The position numbers and the translations under genes are program-made. 64,000 nt of DNA. It comes from Artocarpus heterophyllus. Lineage: Eukaryota > Streptophyta > Magnoliopsida > Rosales > Moraceae. The notes beneath the pieces were generated by a model, which worked only from the letters and a program-made list of their open reading frames with translations, did not search any database and had not been told where the DNA came from. The DNA lies in assembly GCA_025403435.1 (NCBI GenBank), contig CM046354.1, positions 35,181,533-35,245,532 on the forward strand, read 5' to 3'. Shown piece after piece: positions 46,134-57,820 of this stretch (its first letter is position 1; the number at the start of each line of letters is the position of its first letter).

Positions 46134-48433
46134 TGTCACGCCCCGAAGTACGGGAGGTGACGTGGCAGATTATTTAAATTGATTAAAAGACAATTTAATT
46201 AAAAAAAATCAAGAGTTTAGGGGTTGGATTAAGTATAAAATGTGAGGTTCATTAAAAACAACACCTTATAAAGAGTTCATATACATTAGGCAATTTAAAT
46301 CATTAAACGAATAATAATAAAACAATAAAGCCGCGAGTATGGGTCCTACAGACCCACAACTTGTGCACAAACATGGTACTGACAATATCATAAATACAAT
46401 CACAATCCAGATACAAATAAAGTTAAAATCTTACATGCCTTGATTAAATGATACAAAAGATAAATTAATTCTTCTATTGATCCTGAGTTCGGTCCGAAGA
46501 ATCCTCTCCAAACCTAAATGGAAAACCACCTAGAGGGGGAAATTTAAAAAACAGATAAAACGTGAGCGAAAGGCTCAGTAGGACTAAGTTTTATAAAGTA
46601 ATTTAATTTAAAGAAACATGACATTATTCAAGAGTTATTTAAAAGAAACTTTGAATAAATAAATAAATAAGCAAATTTAAGTAAAACCATCCTTACCCAG
46701 AACAGTTTAATTAGACAACCAGAAATATCATTTTCTTTTTCCTAGGCAAACCATAATAACATCGCCACCGTAGTGGCCCAGCTGGGTTTCGAGACCTGCC
46801 CCCAAGGTCGATCGCTACACGACCCAATCTCTGATATGGCATCATGCCTATATGTTTGTTATCATCATCATTCAGAACTCAATTACCGAGTGTTGTCATT
46901 TACATTCATTATGAAGTTCATTTCAGTTCACGGTATATTAAAATATAACCGATAATTCATTTTTAAACAACCGTTGAAAATATTTTAATAGAAATCCTTT
47001 TCAAAGCCAAATCATTTTGAAAACTAGGCTACCAAGGAATAGGGTAGAAGTCCTACCTCAATACTCGTGCCGGTGCCCCACACCGTAATCTCGGTCTGCT
47101 ATACGTTAGCGCCACGGAACCACGAACGATCCTAGATACAAACTAAGTCGATCAATATCTAGTTCAAGACATTCTATGTTACTAAACCATTTCATGATGT
47201 CCTAGTGTGCCATTTGTATCTTTAAAATCATTCTATAAGGTTAGAATTTAAATCAGAGTTCAAAACAATGAAAACGGGTGAAAAATCACAAAATTTTCCA
47301 TGCCTCGGCCGGCCTGTCGGAATCCCTGCTTCGGCCGGCCGAACTGCACAGTTCGGCCTGCCGGAAGCAAAGTTCGGTCGATCGAACATCCCCAGGTTCG
47401 GCCTGTCGGACGAAAGAACACCGGCCTACCGATCCCTATTTCGGCCTGCCGAACACGTGGTCCGGCTTGTCGAACTGGGAAAACCCAGAAATTTAGCCTG
47501 TCGGACGGAAGAACACCAGCCTGCCGATCCCTATTCCGGCCTACTGAACACGTGGTCCGGCTTGTCGAACTGGGAAAACCCAGAAATTCAGCCATGGGTT
47601 TCTCGATCCCCAAAATTCAAATCTTGATTCTAACCTGTTTTTCTCAAATCCCAGGCATAGAAAACAATCATAGTTGATAGAAAAACATACTAGAACACAT
47701 TTGGACTCATTTAAACAAGATTTAAACTCAAAAATCTCAAAAATCCAAAAATGGAATAATAGGGAGAAAAATGAAAAATCTTGAATCCAATCCGTTTTTC
47801 TTCAATCTAAGCTTAGATTCTAGTTGTTCTAAGTTCATTTAACTTGAATCAAGGGTTTTCTAGGCTTAAACAAACCTAGATTTCAAAAATGCACAAAATT
47901 GAAAATTTTGAAAAAAGTTTAGAAATTTCAAAACTAACCTCGAATCGAAGCTTCAATCCACGTTCTCGGTTGCCAAATCACGTTCCCGAGCTTCCTCCTT
48001 GCTAACCCAAAGCTTGGATTCGAATTTGTTTTCAAAAATTTTTGAGAGAGATAGAGAGAAGAGAGGGTAGCCGAGAGAGATCAAGAGAGAGAGTGTGAGT
48101 GAAGAGAGAGAGAGAGATCTGAGAGTGTAAGGAGAGAGGACGAAGAGAGAGAATAAATAGAGGGAAACAGTGGGCGGTTTTACTGTGCAAAAACCATGTG
48201 CCACCCATGATTTTGTAAAACGGAGTATTTTTAACATTTTACTAATTGTTATGTTTTAAAACTCAAAACATCATTTTAAAACAATGAGAAATCATTTGAA
48301 TTCATCAAATTAACAAAACAACCAAAAATTCTAAATCCAACCCAATAATCAAATTAATGTTGAAACATTAATTATGGCACACTAATTCATCATTTATATT
48401 ACATTAACATTAAATAAATTTCGGGGCGTTACA
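46134..48433 (-). repeat. G4 3' LTR (2,300 bp)
   Basis: Plus-strand ends TGTCACGCCCCG and GGGGCGTTACA. It is about 120 bp longer than the 5' LTR, largely because of an expanded array at 47304-47564 that includes a tandem duplication. GA-rich tract at 48040-48150. Open frames in this LTR are array artefacts. Confidence 0.92.
47304..47564 (-). repeat. 21-bp array in G4 3' LTR, expanded
   Basis: On the plus strand, TCGGCC-type units start at 47331, 47353, 47374, 47398, 47421, 47441 and 47462 (20-24 bp apart). The block beginning CCTGTCGGACG and ending near GGGAAAACCCAGAAATT is then repeated once more. One spacer reads ACACGTGGT, close to the copia spacer TGACGTGGT. Confidence 0.85.
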
Positions 48434-48451
48434 ACTCTCCACCCCTAAAAG
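48434..48451 (-). other. G4 polypurine tract
   Basis: The minus strand reads CTTTTAGGGGTGGAGAGT just before the 3' LTR start TGTAACGCC. Confidence 0.8.
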
Positions 48452-48481
48452 AAATTTCGCCCTCGAAATTTACATCTCATT

Positions 48482-48845
48482 TTAGAAACAAAACAAATGT
48501 GGATACAATTCCCGCATACTCGACTCTAGTTCCCAAGTGGCTTCATCAACCCCATGATGCTACCACACGACCTTTACCAAAGATATCTCACGACGACGCA
48601 AACTAATCACTTTCCGGTCGATGATCTAAATCGACACTTCTTCGTACGTCGTATCTTCCTGAACCTGCACATCGCGAAACGAAACTAGCTTACCCTGCTC
48701 AGGTGGACACTTCCTAAGCATCGACACATGAAATACATCATGAACATGAGAAAGTTTGGGCGGAAGATCAAGCCGATAAGCGACCACACCAACACGCTGA
48801 GTGATCTCGAACAGCCCAATATACCTCGGCACGGCTTCCCACTCA
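48482..48845 (-). pseudogene. pol: G4 integrase tail and chromodomain, with two internal stops
   Basis: 48626-48832 encodes [27 protein letters not shown] sequence (split here only for description), the GPY/F-like end of chromoviral integrase, then [12 protein letters not shown]. Reading on in the same frame past TAG at 48626-48628 gives an IIDRKVISLRRREISLVKVV stretch, another TAG at 48560-48562, and an EATWE-containing end that closes at TAA 48482-48484. DEATWE is typical of chromodomains. A deletion near 48845 separates this frame from the integrase upstream. Confidence 0.85.
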
Positions 48846-48954
48846 CTCTGAACCGCATAGTTCCCTTACGAGGTGATACCCTCAAGAGAACAAAATCTCC
48901 AACCGTGAACTCTAAGGGTTTACGTCTCCTATCCGCGTAGCTCTTCTGTCGACT

Positions 48955-50178
48955 CTAAGCTGCCCTCAATCGGTCTTGAATCACCGTGACTTTCTCGTTA
49001 CTATCACGGATCTCATCCGGCCCAAGAATAACCCTATCTTTAGGCTCGGCCCAACACACAGGTGACCGACACGGTCGCCCATACAATGCCTCAAACGGTG
49101 CCATACCAATACTTGCCTGATAGCTATTGTTGTACGCGAACTCTGCCAAATGCAAACATTGCTTCCAATTCCTGCCAAAGTCCAACGCACAGGCATGCAA
49201 CATATCCTCGAGAACCTGAATAACCTGCTCAGACTGCCCATCAGTCTGAGGATGAAACGCCGTACTGAAGTTCAAATCCGTACCTAAATCCTCCTAAAAA
49301 CTTCTCCAGTACTTAGCATTAAACCTGGTGTCTAGATCAGAGGTGATGGACAAAGGAACTCCATGCAACCTCACAATGTTCTACAGATACAAATCCCCGA
49401 GAACCTTCCTAGAACACGTCGACCTAAACGGAATAAAATGTGTCGATTTCGTCAACCTGTCGACCACAACCCAAACTGCATCATGACGTTGCTCCGTCCT
49501 CGGCAAACTTGTGAGGAAATCCATCGTCACATGCTCCCATTTCCACCCTGGAATAGGAAGCGGTTGAAGCTGACCTACAGGCTTCTGATGCTCAGCTTTC
49601 ACCTGAAGACATGTCAAACACTTGGCCACGTACTCTCGAACGTCTTTCTTCATGCCTCTCCACCAATACTGCCTCTTCAAATCGCGATACATCTTGATGC
49701 TCCCTGGATGAATAGCGAACTGAGACCTATGAGCATGCACGCTCCATTGTTCAAACTGCAACCCGTTCTGAATTCGTGACCAAATCCCCTGCAAATGCTG
49801 ATCCTGCCACTGACTTTGCTTCACCATCTGAACAAGAGCTGGGGTCGCTTCCACATGATATACCGAAACTCTATCATAGTCTTCATGATACCGTAGCCTA
49901 TACTTGCTCACCGTCGCATCCCTGCTCCAGTCCTCAAAAGCCAAACCAGCAAGAATCCCTGAAGACTTCCTGCTAAGCGCGTCCGCGACCACATTAGCTT
50001 TCCCAGGATGATACTGCAACACAAAATCATAATCCTCCATATACTCTATCCATATACGCTGCCTCAAATTAAGATCCCTCTGAGTGAACAAATACCTCAA
50101 ACTCTTGTGATCGGAGAAGACCTGAAACGACGCTCCATACAAGTAACACCTCCAAATCTTCAGCGTGTGAATCACCAC
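48955..50178 (-). pseudogene. pol: G4 RNase H C-terminus and integrase
   Basis: 49381-50178: RNase H ending ([34 protein letters not shown]), then the integrase HHCC zinc domain ([16 protein letters not shown] near residues 185-200) and the first catalytic aspartate in TMDFLTSLP. 48955-49275: core end with HPQTDGQSEQ carrying the catalytic glutamate. Both pieces share one frame; stops lie between them (about 49276-49380), where the second catalytic aspartate region (SDLDTRF) is still readable. Confidence 0.88.
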
Positions 50179-50226
50179 TACGAGCTCTAAATCATGAGTA
50201 GGATAATTTAGCTCGTGAGGTCATAG

Positions 50227-50799
50227 CTATCTCGATCCGTATGCAACTACACGTCCATGCTGCATCAACACGCATCCAAGTCCGCGCCCTGAAGCATCCG
50301 CATAAACCTCATACAGCTCGTCACTGCTAGGAATAACTAACACTAGAGCTGAAGTCAACCAGTTCTTCAATTCTTGAAAAGCAAGCTCACAATCTTCATT
50401 CCAGTCAAACCTGATATTTTTCTTAATCAATCTCGTTAACGGAGCTGCAATCTTCAAAAAATCCTTTACAAATTTCCTGTAATAACCAGCAAGACCTAAG
50501 AAGCTGCGAATCTCCGCTACATTCCTTGGTGGTTCCCACTCCACTATGGCTTCAATCTTGGATGGATCCACAGAAATACCATGCTCTGAGATGACATGAC
50601 CCAGAAACTTGACCTCAGTCAACCAAAATTTGCACTTTTCCCTCTTAGCATGCAACTGATGCTCCCGCAGAGTCTGAAGCATGATCCGAAGATGCTGCTC
50701 ATGCTCCTCCCAAGTTTTAGAATACACAAGAATATCATCAATGAACACAATCACGAACTGATCTAGATACAGCCTAAATATCCTATTCATCAAATCCAT
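50227..50799 (-). pseudogene. pol: G4 RT catalytic half and RNase H N-terminus
   Basis: 190 codons. The FIDD box, the gypsy form of YxDD, is at about residues 19-22, followed by [17 protein letters not shown] and the connection [13 protein letters not shown], then early RNase H ([15 protein letters not shown]). It ends at TAG where the family has CAG. A one-base loss near 50825 separates it from the RT N-terminal half. Confidence 0.9.
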
Positions 50800-51782
50800 G
50801 AAAGCTGCCGGAGCATTCGTAACCCAAACGACATAACCAGGAACTCAAAGTGCCCATATCGAGTCCTAAAAGTTGTCTTGGGAATATCCTCTTCCTTAAT
50901 CCTGAGTTGATGATAACCCGACCGCAAATCAATCTTTGAGAAGTACCGCGAACCTCCCAACTGATCAAACAACTCATCAATCCTAGGCAAGGGATACTTG
51001 TTCTTCACCGTGACACGATTCAGCTGTCGATAATCCACACACAACCTGAGAGTCCCATCATGCCTCTTAGCAAACAAAACTGGTGCTCCCCACGGAGATG
51101 TGCTATTCTGAATATACCCTTTATCAGCAAGCTCCTGAAGTTGTTTCCTCAATTCCTTCATTTCTGCCGGCACTATCCGATATGGTGCCATAGAAATCGG
51201 TGCTGTCCCTGAAAACAACTCGATACCAAACTCAATTTCCTGATGCGGTGGTAATCCTGGCAACTCATCGGGGAAGACATCCTCGAACTCACCAACCACC
51301 AGAATCGCTACACTGCCTCTCAAAGCATAGGGCTCGCAATCTAGATTGGTAAGAAAAGCACAACAACCTAGATTCCTTCGCCCTCCTAGACTCGACTTCA
51401 TGAGACGCTCACTCATCAACCAATCACCACCACCCTGGTAAGTGATTATCGTCCCCCTATCAGACACTAGGGTCACCTTTTTAAGTTGGCAGTCCACAAC
51501 TGCATTATACCTGGACAACCAGTCCATCCCTAGAATGACATCATAGGAGCTCATGGGGAGTATAATCAAATCACTTTTCAAAATCTCATCCCCAATCTTT
51601 ATTTTACAGGATTTACACATACAATTTACACACACCCGCCCCAAGGGAGAAGTTATGACTAGGGGTTCATTAAACTCTTCTATCTCTAATCCCAAGGCAT
51701 GTACAAAAGAACTTGAAATGAGAGAATGAGAGGCACCGGTATCAAATAAAACGCGAGCTAAAGATCTAGAAACCAAGATCAT
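50790..51782 (-). pseudogene. pol: G4 protease and RT N-terminal half
   Basis: 330 codons. Retropepsin DTGASHS at about residues 14-20, a linker with MDWLSRYNA near 90, then RT from about 190: [20 protein letters not shown] and [13 protein letters not shown]. The end ([13 protein letters not shown]) is out of frame because of the deletion near 50825. It is in the same frame as gag, separated from it by stops, so gag-pol was one continuous frame. Confidence 0.9.
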
Positions 51783-52040
51783 ACCATCAACGACCGTGTT
51801 ACCAACATGAGAACCTTAACCTCCAGATGCCATAGCATGAACCTGCACTGGCGCCTTCCCTTTTCCTCTACCAACATTGTTGGGTCCTAGATTACTCTGC
51901 CGATGCTACTGGGATGGAGACGACTGCATACTACCTGTACTCGATGCTCGATACTGAGGGACACTGCGCTGGAAATGCTGCGACTGCTGCCCCCGTGCCG
52001 GATATGAGAACTGCTGAGGAGAGAACTGGGGATACTGTAA

Positions 52041-52988
52041 CTATAGGTACTGCTGAGGCGGAGGTAGGGTTCGAGGCTGAGACTGACGACTGGCATCCTC
52101 CCCGGTCTGAGATCCAAGACGAGCACTCCTGATCGGGCAATTCCTCTTGATGTGTCCAGGCTGTTGACAGAAATGACAATGGAAGCTGTAGGGATTGCTG
52201 CGTCCGCTGCCAGACGAACTGTTGCTACCACTGTTTGTGCCACCTTGCTTGCCCTTCCTCAGAGCTGGACGACTACTGGTGCTCTTCCTGCCACTCCTCT
52301 GTGGTCCTCCTGAAGCCTTGGCTCGGTCCTCATAATACTGCACATAATCATTCTCCGCGGATATCGCCGATGACACAAGCTCTCCAAAACTCCTAAGCCG
52401 TAGAGCAACCAACTACCGCCGAATAGGAGCCTTGAGCCCTTCCTGAAACTTAATAGACTTTTCACGCTCCGATGCCACCGCTGATGGAGCCAACCTAGGT
52501 AACTTATTAAACTTTGCCTCATACTCCCGAACTGACAGATCACCCTACTGCAACCTGCAGAACTTAGTTGCCTTCTGATCTCTATACCCCTGCGGAAAAT
52601 ATCGATCATAGAACAGCTCCTCGAACCTGTCCCAACTGATATCACCACCGCGCTCCAGACGCTTAGATTGTTTCCACCAAGTGTTAGCGCCACCCTCGAG
52701 CTTATACGCAGCAAACTCCACACGATACTCCTCAGGCACACCAAGGGTATCCAAATGCTTCAAGACCGAATCCAGCCAATACTCTGCTAATTGCGGATCT
52801 CCATTACCATCAAAAGTCAGAATAGACGCCCGTCGAAATTCCTTAAAGTATGCATGCCGACTACTAACACTAGAGTCTTCCGGTCTAGCCCTGGCTGCCA
52901 TCTGTCGAAAACCCGCAAACATAGACCTCATCATGCTCTCATCATTTTTGAACTCGGCGTCAGCTGTCGAACGACGTCTAGGTGCCAT
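52041..52988 (-). pseudogene. gag: G4 Gag, interrupted by TAG codons
   Basis: Starts at 52988 (MAPRRRSTADAEF), about 105 bp after the LTR. Contains the plant gypsy gag domain (HLDTLGVPEEYRVEFAAYKL, WDRFEELFYDRYF) and a CCHC knuckle (CHFCQQPGHIKRNC). One frame throughout, but stopped at 52545 and 52413, where Gln codons are expected, and at 52041. The first two are CAG-to-TAG changes judged against G1 or against local family sequence. Confidence 0.9.
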
Positions 52989-53078
52989 TCTCTCACTTCT
53001 AAAAACAAAATTTGGACTGTCAGAGGTATTTCATTGTCAAACCTATGTGTGTACAATTCCTAAGGTTCATAACCTTGT

Positions 53079-53090
53079 GCTCTGATACCA
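53079..53090 (-). other. G4 primer-binding site (initiator tRNA-Met)
   Basis: The minus strand reads TGGTATCAGAGC, three bases after the 5' LTR end. Confidence 0.87.
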
Positions 53091-53093
53091 TTC

Positions 53094-55274
53094 TGTCACT
53101 CCTTGAAGTACGGGAGGTGACGTGGCAGATTATTTAAATTGATTAAAAGAGAATTTAATTAAAAAAATCAAGAGTTTAGGGGTTGGATTAAGTATAAAAT
53201 GTGAGGTTCATTAAAAACAACACCTTATAAAGAGTTCATATACATTAGGCAATTTAAATCATTAAACGAATAATAATAAAACAATAAAGCCGCGAGTATG
53301 GGTCCCACAGACCCACAACTTGTGCACACACATGGTACTGACAATATTATAAATACAATCATAGTCCAGATACAAATAAAGTTAAAATCTTACACGCCTT
53401 GATTAAATGATACAAAAGATAAATTAATTCTTCTATTGCTCCTGAGTTCGGTCCAAAGAATCCTCTCCAAACCTAAATGGAAAACCACCTAGAGGGGGAA
53501 ATTTAAAAAACAGATAAAACGTGAGCAAAAGGCTCAGTAGGACTAAGTTTTATAAAGTAATTTAATTTAAAGAAACATGACATTATTCAGGAGTTATTTA
53601 AAAGAAACTTTGAATAAATAAATAAATAAGCAAATTTAAGTAAAACCATCCTTACCCAGAACAGTTTGCTTAGACAACCAGAAATATCATTTTCTTTTTC
53701 CTAGGCAAACCATAATAACATCACCACCGTAGTGGCCCAGCTGGGTTTCAGGACCTGCCCCCAAGGTCGATCGCTATACGACCCGATCTCTGATATGGCA
53801 TCATGCCTTTATGTTTGTTATCATCATCATTCAGAACCCAATTACCGAGTGTTGTCATTTACATTCATCATGAAGTTCATTTCAGTTCACGGTATATTAA
53901 AATATAACCGATAATTCATTTTAAAACAACCGTTGAAAACATTTTAATAGAAATCCTTTTCAAAGCCAAATCATTTTGAAAACTAGGCTACCAAGGAATA
54001 GGGTAGAAGTCCTACCTCATTACTCATGCTGGTGCCCCACACCGTAATCCCGGTCCGCTATACGTTAGCTCCGCGGAACCACAAACGATCCTAGATACAA
54101 ACTAAGTCGATCAATATCTAGTTCAAGACATTCTATGTTACTAAACCATTTCATGATGTCTTAGTGTGCCATTTGTATCTTTGAAATCTTTCTATAAGGT
54201 TGGAATTTAAATCAGGGTTCAAAACAATGAAAACAGGTGAAAAATCACAAAATTTTCCATGCCTCGGTCGGCCTGCCAGAATCCCTGCTTCGGCCGGCCG
54301 AACTGCACAGTTCGGCCTGCCGAAAGCAAAGTTCGGTCGGCCGAACATCCCCAGGTTCGGCCTGCCGATCACTATTCTGGCCTACCGAACACGTGGTCCG
54401 GCCTGCCGAACTGGGAAAACCCAGAAATTCAGCTACGGGTTTCTCGATCCCCAAAATTCAAATCTTGATTCTAACCTGTTTTTCTCAAATCCCAGGCATA
54501 GAAAACAATCATAGTTGATAGAAAAACATACTAGAACACATTTGGACTCATTTAAACAAGATTTAAACTAAAAAATTTCAAAAATCCAAAAATGGAAAAA
54601 TGGGGAGAAAAATGAAAAATCTTGAATCCAATCTGTTTTTCTTCAATCTAAGCTTAGATTCTAGTTGTTCTAAGTTCATTTAACTTGAATCAAGGGTTTT
54701 CTAGGCTTAAACAAACCTAGATTTCAAAAATGCACAAAATTGAAAATTTTGAAAAAAGTTTAAAAATTTCAAAACTAACCTCGAATCGAAGCTTCAATCC
54801 GTGTTCTCGGTTGCCGAATCACATTCTTGAGCTTCCTCCTTGCTAACCCGAAGCTTGGATTCGAATTTATTTTCAAAAATTTTTGAGAGAGATAGAGAGA
54901 AGAGAGGGTAGTCGAGAGAGATCAAGAGAGAGAGTGTGAGTGAAGAGAGAGAGAGAGATCTAAGAGTGTGAGGAGAGAGGAGGAAGAGAGAGAATAAATA
55001 GAGGGAAACAGTGGGCGGTTTTACTATGCAAAAACCATGTGCCGCCCACGGTTTTGTAAAACGGAGTATTTTTAACATTTTACAAATTGTTATGTTTTAA
55101 AACTCAAAACATCATTTTAAAACAATGAGAAATCATTTGAATTCATCAAATTAACAAAACAACCAATAATTATAAATCCAACCTAATAATCAAATTAATG
55201 TTGAAACATTAATTATGGCACACTAATTCATCATTTATATTACATTAACTTTAAATAAATTTCAGGGCATTACA
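53094..55274 (-). repeat. G4 5' LTR (2,181 bp)
   Basis: Plus-strand ends TGTCACTCCTTG and GGGCATTACA. GA-rich tract at about 54885-54990 with AATAAATAG next to it (54993-55001), giving TATTTATT on the minus strand as a possible TATA element. Array at 54264-54412. It would lie downstream of the start site, so in transcribed leader. Confidence 0.92.
54264..54412 (-). repeat. 21-bp array in G4 5' LTR
   Basis: Plus-strand units include TTCGGCCGGCCGAAC, TTCGGCCTGCCGAA, TTCGGTCGGCCGAAC, TTCGGCCTGCCGATC and TCCGGCCTGCCGAAC, roughly 21-23 bp apart. The tandem duplication seen in the 3' LTR is absent. Confidence 0.85.
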
Positions 55275-55762
55275 GTCTTTGACATGATTTTGTCAAAAGT
55301 TGATTCAGATTCAAATTTTTGAGGCCTTATTTAACAATGACCAACCTTGGGGATGACCACTATACATAAGGAGTCTATTTTTTAGGTTATTTAGATCAGT
55401 TGAGAAGTTAAAAGTGAGTACTATATTGCTAGATACTCTGAAGCTCCTTAAGAGCTTTTGTTCACAATCACGAACCTTTGCTCTAGGTCTTCTCAATTGG
55501 TTAGAAAGAGATTCATTGGTGGAAAAGCTGTACGATGTGTGCACACACACACTCCAATCGAGGATAGAGAATAGCAAAGAAAACCAGTCGGTTGAGGCAC
55601 TTTTGGAACGTTCTTCTCTACATTAATTGCAGGAGCTCTTCGGCATACAAAAGTTAGTAAGATCTGTAATTAATTTATGTAGATAGCCTGTTAAACTTAT
55701 GTTTTAGAAAATACTCTTATTTAAAAATTTTAAAATTCTGCTACATACTTGTTTTTCTAACA
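55275..55762 (+). repeat. C3 5' LTR, last part
   Basis: Starts with the second GTCTT and ends TTTCTAACA before ATTGGTATCAGAGCC (primer-binding site at 55764-55777). It contains the R-U5 region. Confidence 0.88.
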
Positions 55763-57426
55763 ATTGGTATCAGAGCCATAGTTTTTTTGCAAATTTATGA
55801 GTTTGTGATCATGCTATACATATAAATTATGTAATCTTGATCCCTCCTATGCTTGAATTTAATTTTTTAAAGAGTTGGCACTCTAGGGTTTCTATATATT
55901 TATTTGTTGTCATGAGATTATATAGTGAATGTTTATTAATTAATTATGGTTGATTAAATTTTTAGTTAATCAGTTATTAATTAATTAATTTGTACTGGTT
56001 ATGGTTCCTTAGAGGTTAGAATGTGTATCTAGGTTTTTCATATAATTAGATGGCGGTCTATCATCACCGTCTAAGAATTATTATTTAATTTTAAAATTGT
56101 AAAAATTTTGTAATTAAATAATCACTCAAAGTACAGACAGATCTAGAAGATGGATGGTAACGATTCCAAATGTATTTCCTAAGTCTATAAATATATATGT
56201 TTTTGAATTGTTGAAAATAAGATTAAAAAACTACGTAAAAATTGTTTTATGGAAAAACATAAGTTCTGCTTGGTCGGCAGGTCGAACCCTTAGGATCAGC
56301 AGGCCAATGGTCGTAGACTGGTAGGCCAAACCTCCAGTTTGACAGGCCATCCGCAGTACAGGATTCAACTAGCTCTGGCGGTAGGTCAAACTACCAAATT
56401 TGGCAAGACGATGGCTTACGACCAGCAGGCCGATCATACAGATCGGCATTGCTGGCAAAAAGCTATGGTTTTTAGGAAAGGGGCATTTTTTGGTGCAGTT
56501 TTGATTTTATTTTCTAGACAATTCTAAGAAACATGAAATTTTGTGATGACCGAAAAGGTGAAATGTTTGATCTATGTAGGATTGAAGACTTGAAGATAGA
56601 TGTCACATGGAGATGGATACAACTTGAAGATTCAAGGATGAAGAATCAATAATATGTTTTGATTGATCACTTGTAATCTTTAATTTCTTTTCTTTAGGGT
56701 GGAACCATAATATTACGATTGTTTATTATTATTTTGCTTATGGCTTTGCATGATTGATTTGCTTGTCTGCACTATAATATAATTTGCTATGTGTGTTGAT
56801 AACATGTTATGTAGAATAAGGAGTGCCACTCATTAAAAATTGTTCATACATGTTTTTAAAATGAAATCTCGGTTTTTTCAAAAGATTGAGTAGGAAAAGG
56901 TTTGCAAAGAGAAGACTTATGACCTCCATCGTTGGTCCATAAGTAGCACATGGTGGTCTCTACCCCTAGGAAGGGATTTCATCATGTACCGGGTTAGATT
57001 TCCAAAAGGATAATTTATTTTAGTATGATCTATCACTGCACACCCCTATGTCGTGATTACAGATCATGGATAAAATAGTTGAAACGATAGTTATACACTC
57101 ATGTTAATTTTATTATTAACCTCTCCTAGGAGCTTTGTTAATAAAATTAATGGCTAAAGAAAGCGATTATTAATATATACTAGATCAGACGGGTCCTAGA
57201 TAGCATATATTAATTAGGAGGGGATCCATGTTCCTAATTGAATTTGGCAAGTCTCCTCTAGGCGGCTTGTTGAATTTTGAGTTAAAGATTATCATTTTAA
57301 GCTTGTGATATTTTCAAGGTTTTAACTCATAAACACAATTGTATGTTTACTTGATTGTGTTATCTTACTAAACTATTATGGTATGTTTGCTTATGTTTGA
57401 TATATGATTCTTTATTGTAGATTAAA
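55763..57426 (+). other. C3 primer-binding site and leader
   Basis: Primer-binding site TTGGTATCAGAGCC, then a 1.65-kb leader matching C2. Array at 56271-56453 is strongly decayed (GGTCGGCAGGTCGAAC, ATCAGCAGGCCAAT, TTTGACAGGCC). CCTAGG survives at 56965 and 57125. No gene. Confidence 0.75.
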
Positions 57427-57578
57427 ATGTCTAAAGCTTTATCTTTGATACTATATAAAACCAATTAATCGGTGAGAACTACAATGATTAAAAGAGGAAC
57501 CTGAATGTCGTCCTAGCCTTTGAGAAACTAAAATTTGTGCTAACGACATTGTGTCCTCCTAAATCTACTGGGAATCCC
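57427..57578 (+). pseudogene. gag: C3 Gag N-terminal fragment
   Basis: ATG 57427 followed by SKALSLIL, a family-A Gag start, with several stops and a short deletion. C5 interrupts it at 57579. The last five bases, ATCCC, are the presumed C5 target site. Confidence 0.75.
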
Positions 57579-57820
57579 TGTTGGAAAAACAGTATACAGT
57601 GGAATTTTAAAATTTTTTACACAAGTGTATTTTCAAAAACACAAATTTGACAAGCTATATTGATAAATTAACTAGATCTTACTAACTTTGTAAATGTAGA
57701 AAGGCTCCCACAATCCGTGAAGAGTATAATGTCTCAGAAGAGCCTCAACCAACTGGTCTTCTTTGCTATTCTTTATCCACAATCGAAGAGTGTGTAGGCA
57801 CACGTCGTTCAGCCTTTCCC
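57579..57820 (-). repeat. C5 terminal 3' LTR fragment
   Basis: Matches the LTR end region: the plus strand starts TGTTGGAAA and includes AGCCTCAACCAACTGGTCTTC as in the C1 5' LTR. It fuses to gag at CTTTCCC/ACTTTGTT. Confidence 0.85.

Larger units (their letters stand above)
46134..55274 (-). mobile_element. G4: full-length Ty3/gypsy chromovirus, TSD GTCTT
   Basis: 9,141 bp on the minus strand: 5' LTR 53094-55274, primer-binding site, gag, protease, RT, RNase H, integrase, chromodomain, polypurine tract, 3' LTR 46134-48433. GTCTT flanks both ends (46129-46133 and 55275-55279). Protease-RT-RNase H-integrase order plus a C-terminal chromodomain make it a chromovirus, likely of the Tekay/Del type (tentative). 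Gag-pol has several stops and two frameshifts, so it is non-autonomous, although its LTRs look very alike. Confidence 0.95.
30600..57578 (+). mobile_element. C3: old family-A copia, LTR split twice, gag cut by C5
   Basis: After removing nested elements, a single 5' LTR is left: 30600-30928, 45048-46133 and 55280-55762, about 1.9 kb, the family-A length. It is followed by a primer-binding site, leader and gag start. The left target site should be GAATA (30595-30599); the right copy is off-window. The leader and gag are the most decayed in family A here, fitting an older insertion that then received G2, G4 and C5. Confidence 0.85.
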
